Shown: one piece after another, positions 6,795 through 11,959 of the stretch
How the letters are laid out: every line of letters begins with the position of its first letter
Position numbering within the stretch: the first letter of the stretch is position 1
NCBI GenBank assembly: GCA_026770575.1
Contig: MU657201.1
Location: 1-11,959, forward strand
DNA: 11,959 bases
Source of the DNA: Pelagophyceae sp. CCMP2097
Taxonomy: Eukaryota; Sar; Pelagophyceae
Direction of reading: 5' to 3'
Made by a program: the position numbers and the translations under genes
Notes under the pieces: model-generated
What the model saw: the letters and a program-made list of their open reading frames with translations, nothing else
Database searches by the model: none
Told to the model about the DNA's origin: nothing

Positions 6795-9700
6795 CTGATC
6801 CAGACGTCACAGGGCAGGCAGGCTGGGGGCCTGCCATCCAGTCCCAAGGCCCTGGACCTGGCCCTCGTCCAACTTTTAGTCTGATGCACTCTGAACAAGA
6901 ACCCATCTCAGATGGGCTCTACTTCTCACGAACCTTGCACGTTTCTTCCCCGCAGGACATCAAAGCCTCGACCACCGCCGAATGCGATGCCGGCAGCGCG
7001 AAGATGCGGCGGTCCAAGCACTCCTGGGCGATTGCGGTCGTCGATGCGGAGAAGACGAGCCCAGCAAAAGGGGCCTCGGTCAACGCCGCCGGGACAACAG
7101 TTTCGGCAAAGGGCCCTAAAGCGTGTCTGGCCCTCGCCAGAGCCCCGACGCTGAAGAGCTTCTGCTTTGCCGTTCTCAATTCGGCAAGGCCAGAGGGGCC
7201 GAGCGAGCGCAGGTCCGCAATGGTGACGAGGCCGAATTGCGCCAATGCTGTGGCCACCTCGGCCGTGACCTGGCCGGCGCCCAAGGCGGCTTCCATGACG
7301 GCCAAGACTTGTGCGTTTACAGATTCGCGCGCCGGGTCGTGCAAGTCTGACAGACAAGGGTCGTGCAACTCGGACAGGGACGTTTTCAGCTTGGACAAGG
7401 GCCCCATCAAGAGCAGCTTCGCCCCAGTATCCTCAACGCGCAAATCTTTCAACTGCGCCCCGTCCAGCGCCTGCAGCTGCCGCAGATTGGAGACGCCGCA
7501 CGCGGCAAAGCCGGAAATGAGGTGGTCGAGGTTGAGCGAAGACAGGAAAGCTGAAAGGCCGCCATCCCCGCTCGCCGACGGAAACGCCGCAGCAGACCCC
7601 GTCGGCGACGCCGCGGGTGATGCGTGCCTCGACGATTGGCGCGACGACGGCCTAGGGTTGATCTTTGAGCAGAGCCTCGTCGGCGCTCTTTTGACTCTCC
7701 AAAGGCCCTTGAAGCACGTCGTCTCCCCGCATCGATGCGCGTCGTTCGTTGATGCAGCCTCTGTGATGCCGCTTTGCCATCCCCGTCGATGACTGTGACG
7801 TCGTTTCCCAACGTGGGAGACTCGGTTTCCCAACGTTCCAACACTGCTTCATACGTCCACTTTGCCAAAGAATCAACAATCTTCGACCGCGACCCAATCG
7901 CCACCACGCGCGCGCCCGCGCCGTCGCGCAGGTCCTTCAAAGTCTCGGCTTGCACCGAGAGCTCGGCGACGGTGCAAATTCCTACGATTAGACGGTATTC
8001 CTACGATCAGAGCGTCCAGAGGCACCGCCGCTTCCCAAACAAGACGCACCGAGCCTCGCAAAGGGCTCGACCAGCTTCCCGAGCTGCAGCGCCTGGAGGA
8101 AGTCGACGAGCTCGTCGTCTGCCTGCTGCGGCGGCAGCGCGGGCAGCGCGGGCGGCGGCGGCGGGTCGACGTGCGCCACTTCGCCGGTCAGCGCCGCCAG
8201 TAGAGACCGGATCTTGCGCCGCGGGCCCAGCAGCACCTGCAAAGAAGGGCGTGTTGCGAACCCCGGCGTTGTTTCGGAGACTTGATTGACGGTTTCAAAG
8301 GACGCGGCAGCGCAGACGGCTCGGCTGCCGTCTGCGCTGCGCAGCTCGGCAAGTTCCTGCTCGCGCTGCAAGAGTGTCGAGATGGAGGAGATGCCGGCCT
8401 CTCGGAAAGTTGGGAGTAAAGCTTCCAGGCCGGCGCAAGTGAGGAGCTGTTGCAAAGTCGCCGTCCAAGGCTCCAACGCGGGTCCCGGCGGCGATTCCTC
8501 GGCCGGGGCGTCGGCGGCGGAAGCGTCGGCGTCGTCGCCGGCGAGCATGCGGCGGAGGCGGGAGAGAGGGCCGACTGCTAAAAGCTTGGCGCCGTCACCG
8601 TCCTTTAGGAGGCGTAAGTCATCCAAAGACAAAAGCTTCAACTGCGCCGCGGAAACGATGCCGCAGGCCCGCAACGCCGGCTCCAACCGGCGCAAGTTGC
8701 CAGTCTCGAGCCACTCCGAAAACGCGGGATCGAACTCGGACGCCTCGCCCTCGGACGCCTCGGCCTCGGACTCACTCTGGGCGTCATCATCAACGTCCAG
8801 GTTATGCTTCGCCGCGCGAAGAGTCGTCGACTTGGCCAGCAAGTCGGGGAAGGCCGAGCGGAACCTAGAGGGTCTCGATGCGGAGAGACGCGAACGACGT
8901 GCTCAATACGCATGCCACGGTGTCCGCGGCGACGCAAACGCGCAAGAGGACCGTCTCGAGGAGACCGTCTCGAGGAGACCGTCTCGGGACCATCGAGGAC
9001 CATCAACGGACCGCCGAGGACCATCAAAGGACTGTTTCGGGACCGTCTACGGGCCATGAAGCGTCTGTCGCCTCGACCACTCACTTTGACTGATCCTGCG
9101 GCTGCGCCAACACGAGCTGCCGCGACTCCGGGTCTCCCAAAGCAAAAAGATCTTGAAACCGCACGCCCGCCAAGTCCAAGCAGCTCGCGAGGCCGTTGCG
9201 GTGCAGGCCGGGCGCGAGGTGGCCCAGGCCGTAGTTCGTCAGGAACCTGGTTTGAGGAGCGTCGAACGGCATCACTGACGCTTTCGAAGAGAGCCGTCTC
9301 AAGGGTCTTGTCTCCAGACGCCGCTCTGGACTGCTGCAAATCGTTTTCGACGTGGAAGCGGAGCTTGTACACGACTTTGTAAACGCGTTGCCTCGTCTTC
9401 GGGTCCCGCAACAACGTGATCTGCTCCGGAGAAATCTTCATCAGCACACCTTTCGATGTCACGCCGCACCGCGCCAGCGCGCCGGAGACCAAGCCCTCGC
9501 CGAACTCCTCGACTTTGGACTACAAGCAGAGGGTGCGCGAGGCTCAGAAAGAGGCGAAAACGAGAGCAAAAAGACACAACGTACGTCTTTGAGCAGCTTC
9601 AGCACGTCTGCGTCGACTTCGGCCGCGGGCACCAGCGGCGGCGGGCCGGCGCGCACAAACGCCGCGGGCGGCGCCGGCGGGGCGCTCGCTGGGGGCGGCG

Positions 9701-10431
9701 CGGTCGCCGGCACAGGCGGCGCTGACGCCGGCGCGGCGGCCTGCACTTCCGGTGCCTCGTCTTGCTTCTCCAGCAGGCTGCGCAGCTTGCAGAGCGGGCC
9801 GACGGGTAAGACCTTTTTGCCAGTCTCCGGATCGATCCTACGGCGTCGATGAGATCGGGACTCGCGACCAGCGTCGCTCCCGGGCGCTGTCCACGCAAGG
9901 CTCTCAAACACTGGTCTTCACAGGTTCTTGAGGTCGTCGCCCGGGAAGTTTCGGATTTGATTCAGCGTGGCGAGGCCGCAGCGCTGGAGCGGGGCGTGGA
10001 AGCGGCCCAAGTTGTGCTGATCCAGGAGCGCTTCGAACGAGGCCGGCGTGTCTGCCTCTTCTTCACTCCAACCGGAAGAAGAGGCCCAAGACGCCGCGGC
10101 AGCGTCGCCGCGCGCGGATCCGTCGGCGGCCGACGCGGCGGCGGCGGCGGCCCTAGAAAGGGCGCGTGTCGCGTGTCGCGGCTTTGAAGGCCGCTGCTCT
10201 CAAGGCCGCTGTTCTAAAGGCGCACCTCGTCACTTTCGCGCCGTGGCCGCTGCCGCTCTCGAGGCTGCACAGGGCGGCGGTTTGGGCGTGCGGGTGCTGG
10301 GCTGCTATGGTGGTGATCATCTTTGAAAGAGAGTCAGTCATCTCGTCATTCACCCATTCCTTCAGATCAAAAAGCACGCCCACCATTTCCGCCGGGCCCG
10401 CCTGCGCCAGCGCCGCCTCCAGAGCCTCCAT
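5530..10431 (-). CDS. Tandem SAM-like repeat scaffold protein with novel C-terminal region (thirteen exons)
   Basis: This is a likely oligomerising scaffold; I recognise no named family. The exon model is 10431-10226, 10152-9922, 9837-9585, 9519-9320, 9246-9085, 8864-8318, 8236-8050, 7981-7855, 7651-6934, 6794-6732, 6646-6503, about 5771-5722, and 5659-5530 (3018 nt, 1005 aa; all phases agree). About eight SAM-like modules of 55-70 residues lie near residues 107-170, 220-289, 298-350, 394-459, 482-549, 572-637, 667-731 and 748-815. The typical pattern is F..WL...L..L.P.L..CGI....L..L...DL..L....GAKLL.VGPL.KLR..L. Words such as FARLGICTVAEL and DPETGKKVLPVGPLCKLR appear only after splicing. 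Linkers are Ala/Pro-rich, and an acidic run precedes module 4 (375-395). The stop at 6921-6919 is an alternative end if the intron 6933-6795 is not spliced. The start at 10431 is the first in-frame ATG of its exon; an extra upstream exon is possible. Least certain are the junctions 9320/9246 and 6503/5771. Confidence 0.78.
5890..6460. repeat. CTCGAG-based minisatellite in an intron of the SAM-like gene
   Basis: Degenerate 12-15-base units such as CTCGAGGGTCCG, GTCTCGAGGGCCCG and GTCTCTTCGGGCCCG are repeated. The shared core CTCGAG is self-complementary. The block lies between the exon ending near 6503 and the exon beginning near 5771, so it fills the largest intron of the model, roughly 730 bases. 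Open frames on both strands across it (over 300 codons on plus) are repeat artefacts rich in Arg, Gly, Pro and Ser. Confidence 0.75.
8307..8340. repeat. Perfect 14-base inverted repeat at a splice donor
   Basis: GCAGCGCAGACGGC (8307-8320) and GCCGTCTGCGCTGC (8327-8340) are perfect reverse complements around a six-base loop. The predicted donor of the SAM gene intron 8317-8237 (GTCTGC) lies inside one arm. In the transcript the donor could therefore be masked in a 14-bp stem. Confidence 0.8.
8940..9056. repeat. Second CTCGAG-type minisatellite, inside intron 9084-8865
   Basis: Units of 14 bases (ACCGTCTCGAGGAG) are repeated between about 8950 and 8990, followed by GACCATCGAG/GGACCATCAA variants up to about 9056. 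The GTCTCGAGG core is the same as in the block at 5890-6460, so two introns of one gene carry the same repeat family. The surrounding intron has a GTGAGT donor and a CTCTAG acceptor and joins exons in matching phase. Confidence 0.75.
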
Positions 10432-10705
10432 CGCCGCCCACGCCGGAGGGCAGCTGAACGCGACGCTCGTCTGGCCCGACGACTTTGTCGCGACTTGGCG
10501 CGTGTTCACAAAAGTTCAAATCAGCGATTGCGACGAGCTTTCGAGCGCCCCTCTGCTGCGGCCGCGCGCCGTGCGCCGGCTTGAAGGCGTCGAGCAGCAG
10601 CCCCCGGGCTACGCATGCTGGGCGACTCGGGTTGGCGGGTGACTCGGCGGTGACTCGGGTCCATTCTCGCGCGCCCCGTCCAAAAGCCGGCCCACGCCAC
10701 CACGC
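10432..10705. promoter_or_regulatory. Divergent promoter region between the SAM-like and oxygenase genes
   Basis: The two start codons point away from each other, 274 bases apart, so regulatory signals for both genes should lie here. No clear core element is visible. The minus strand also carries a protein-like stretch (for example ARGLLLDAFKPAHG, then KLVAIADLNF) between about 10610 and 10500 that might be an upstream exon of the SAM-like gene. I found no phase-consistent splice for it. Confidence 0.4.
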
Positions 10706-11680
10706 ATGCCCCGCGCTTTGCCCGTCGCGGCGTACGGCGGCTGCGTCTCCGTATCTGATTCGCGGTCGCTCGCGGCGGACGCCGTCGAAATCGCCCGGCA
10801 AAGGCGGGGCGCGTCGTTTTACGCCTCTCTTTCAGACGCACCTTCAAGCAGCCTCGAAGCTTTGGCTTTACAGGTGGCGTTTTGGCACATCCGATCTTCG
10901 GGTTTGACTGATATTTCGGGCGTGGAATGGTGGGTCCAGACGCGGAGGACGGACAGTGACGATTCGACAATACTGCTTCACTACGACAAAGATGAAGTCC
11001 TCTGGACCCAAGCCAGAATCCTCCGCACGCCCGTCCTGTCGACGGTGACGTACCTCCGCGCAGACGCCGGCGCCGCGCCGCTGGTGCTCTTTGGGGGCGA
11101 GCCGTGCGGGTTTGCTGTGGTTGCGGCGCCGAGGGTCGGGAAGCATATCGCGTTTAGAGGCGACTTACTCCACGGCGTGCCTTCAGAGCTCGCGCCGTTC
11201 TTCGACGCGGCGCAGGCGCACGACGACGAGTCTTCCGAGGAGGCATCTTCCGAGGCGTCCTCCGACGAGTCGGACGAGGCATCGTCCGAGGCGCCGTCCG
11301 AGGCGTCCTCCAAGGCGCCCGGCGCGTCGAGGGCGCGGCGGCGCTCTTCGGCGGCCGGCCCGCTGCGCGTTTCGTTGCTGGCGAACCTTTGGCAACGGCC
11401 GCCCTGCGGCGTGCACTCCTTCGCAGCAGACGCTCCTCCCGACGCCGCCGCGCCGCCGCTCGCGCATCCGCCGGCGTTCCGCCCGAAGAGACGTGCGCCG
11501 TGCACCTGGGAGCGCGCGAACGGGTCGAATCGCGGGTTTTTGCTCTCCGACGCCGCGCACGCGGCTAAGACGCCTCCGCTGCCCCTCGCTCTCCGAAACG
11601 ATCCACAGCGAAAGGCGAAGCATCGCGACGCTGCGGCACTCGGCCTCCTCGTCTTCGACTTTGCCCAAGAAGGCGGCTAA
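10706..11680 (+). CDS. 2-oxoglutarate/Fe(II)-dependent dioxygenase-like protein, single exon
   Basis: A 324-residue protein with the layout of a 2OG-Fe(II) dioxygenase, which would couple 2-oxoglutarate decarboxylation to oxidation of an unknown substrate. Visible pieces are GVEWWVQTR (72-80), the metal-ligand pair H92-x-D94 in LLHYDKDE, TVTYL (113-117) followed by a glycine-containing strand, the distal ligand candidate H156 in FRGDLLHGVPSEL, and RVSLLANLW (221-229), where R221 fits the 2-oxoglutarate-binding position. An acidic Ser/Glu/Ala-rich insert (about 172-205) separates H156 from R221. No signal peptide or membrane segment is seen. The start is the ATG at 10706. The stop TAA (11678-11680) is followed at once by TGTAAA, and about 78 bases later by element copy B. 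Substrate class (protein, nucleic acid or small molecule) cannot be told. Confidence 0.75.
   Translation: MPRALPVAAYGGCVSVSDSRSLAADAVEIARQRRGASFYASLSDAPSSSLEALALQVAFWHIRSSGLTDISGVEWWVQTRRTDSDDSTILLHYDKDEVLWTQARILRTPVLSTVTYLRADAGAAPLVLFGGEPCGFAVVAAPRVGKHIAFRGDLLHGVPSELAPFFDAAQAHDDESSEEASSEASSDESDEASSEAPSEASSKAPGASRARRRSSAAGPLRVSLLANLWQRPPCGVHSFAADAPPDAAAPPLAHPPAFRPKRRAPCTWERANGSNRGFLLSDAAHAAKTPPLPLALRNDPQRKAKHRDAAALGLLVFDFAQEGG
11222..11320 (+). repeat. Degenerate acidic coding repeat in the oxygenase
   Basis: Repeated GAGGCGTCCTCCGA-like units encode EASSEASSDESDEASSEAPS. The stretch is a low-complexity acidic loop placed between the distal histidine and the arginine of the dioxygenase core. 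Repeat-driven expansion is likely; a surface loop is the probable structural result. Confidence 0.7.
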
Positions 11681-11756
11681 TGTAAATCAAATGTGTGTGT
11701 CTCCTCCTCCCAGACTGGGGCACGTCCCATGTGAATACTGTGGCACCGGACTGTCA

Positions 11757-11957
11757 GGGCCCCGTAGGGGCCGGCGGCTATTACTATCTAAGGTTTTTAT
11801 GGTTCGTAACTGTCAAAAGAATTTTTCAGACTGGTATATTTTTGTTCGTTGGTTGCCATGATTGAATTACCGGCTCGTTCGCGCCGCTGCGTATGTCGCG
11901 TGTACAGATTACAAATTTTTTTTTTTTTTTCGCCGATTATTTTTCAGCGATAGTTTT
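11757..11957 (+). repeat. Dispersed 3'-flank element, copy B (plus orientation)
   Basis: This is the partner of copy A (2190-2400, minus). It begins GGGCCCCGTA, then GGTTCGTAACTGTCAAAAGA, CTGGTATAT, GTTCGTTGG, the 20-base identity TTACCGGCTCGTTCGCGCCG (11868-11887), a T run (11916-11930) and CGCCGATTATTTTTCAGCGATAGTTTT-like sequence up to the window edge, so its true right end is not visible. It lies about 78 bases past the oxygenase stop codon, in that gene's direction. The intervening bases have TGTAAATCAAATGTG, similar to the sequence after the F-box/RCC1 stop. Confidence 0.8.
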
Positions 11958-11959
11958 AC

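Noticed and set aside
6884..7792. A 302-codon plus-strand open frame
   Set aside because: It is the exact antisense shadow of the minus-strand exon 7651-6934, which carries two SAM-like modules.
10367..10801. A minus-strand frame overlapping the oxygenase start and the first SAM-gene exon
   Set aside because: Part of it looks protein-like, but its downstream half is Gly-rich and antisense or shifted to better supported exons. No in-phase splice was found.

Overview
The window looks like nuclear DNA of a GC-rich, intron-containing eukaryote, most likely a unicellular alga of the pelagophyte, haptophyte or similar kind. That placement is inference from base composition, short introns (42 to about 220 bases), GTGCGN/GTGAGT donors, mostly TAG acceptors, and gene content. 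There are no bacterial ribosome binding sites or operons, no rRNA or tRNA gene and no CRISPR array. No single open frame covers either of the two large minus-strand genes. Both were rebuilt here by joining exons whose splice phases agree and whose joined peptides restore protein repeats.

Layout. Bases 1-1800 are repeat DNA: two GCGGCGCAGCCGCC-type arrays (1-797 and 1330-1800) around two degenerate ACCCGG blocks and a short AT-richer core. Bases 1801-2190 are unique and appear gene-free. Bases 2190-2400 hold a roughly 200-base element in minus orientation. A recognisably similar copy in plus orientation closes the window (11757-11957). Between them lie three genes. (1) An F-box plus RCC1-propeller protein on the minus strand (5130 to 2467; nine exons, 597 aa in this model). 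(2) A large minus-strand gene (10431 to 5530; thirteen exons, about 1005 aa) encoding about eight tandem SAM-like helical modules and then a C-terminal region I cannot classify; two of its introns carry the same CTCGAG-based minisatellite. (3) A single-exon 2-oxoglutarate/Fe(II) dioxygenase-like gene on the plus strand (10706 to 11680), divergent from the SAM gene across a gap of about 275 bases.

How they fit together. The F-box/RCC1 protein is a likely substrate adaptor of an SCF ubiquitin ligase. The SAM-like protein is a likely self-associating scaffold. The third is a likely oxygenase with an acidic insert. Nothing in the sequence ties them to one pathway. The most interesting unexplained structure is the element pair: each copy starts close behind the stop codon of a gene, in that gene's own orientation, and the pair brackets the whole gene block as a large inverted repeat. 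It is either a conserved 3'-end module or the ends of a large mobile unit.
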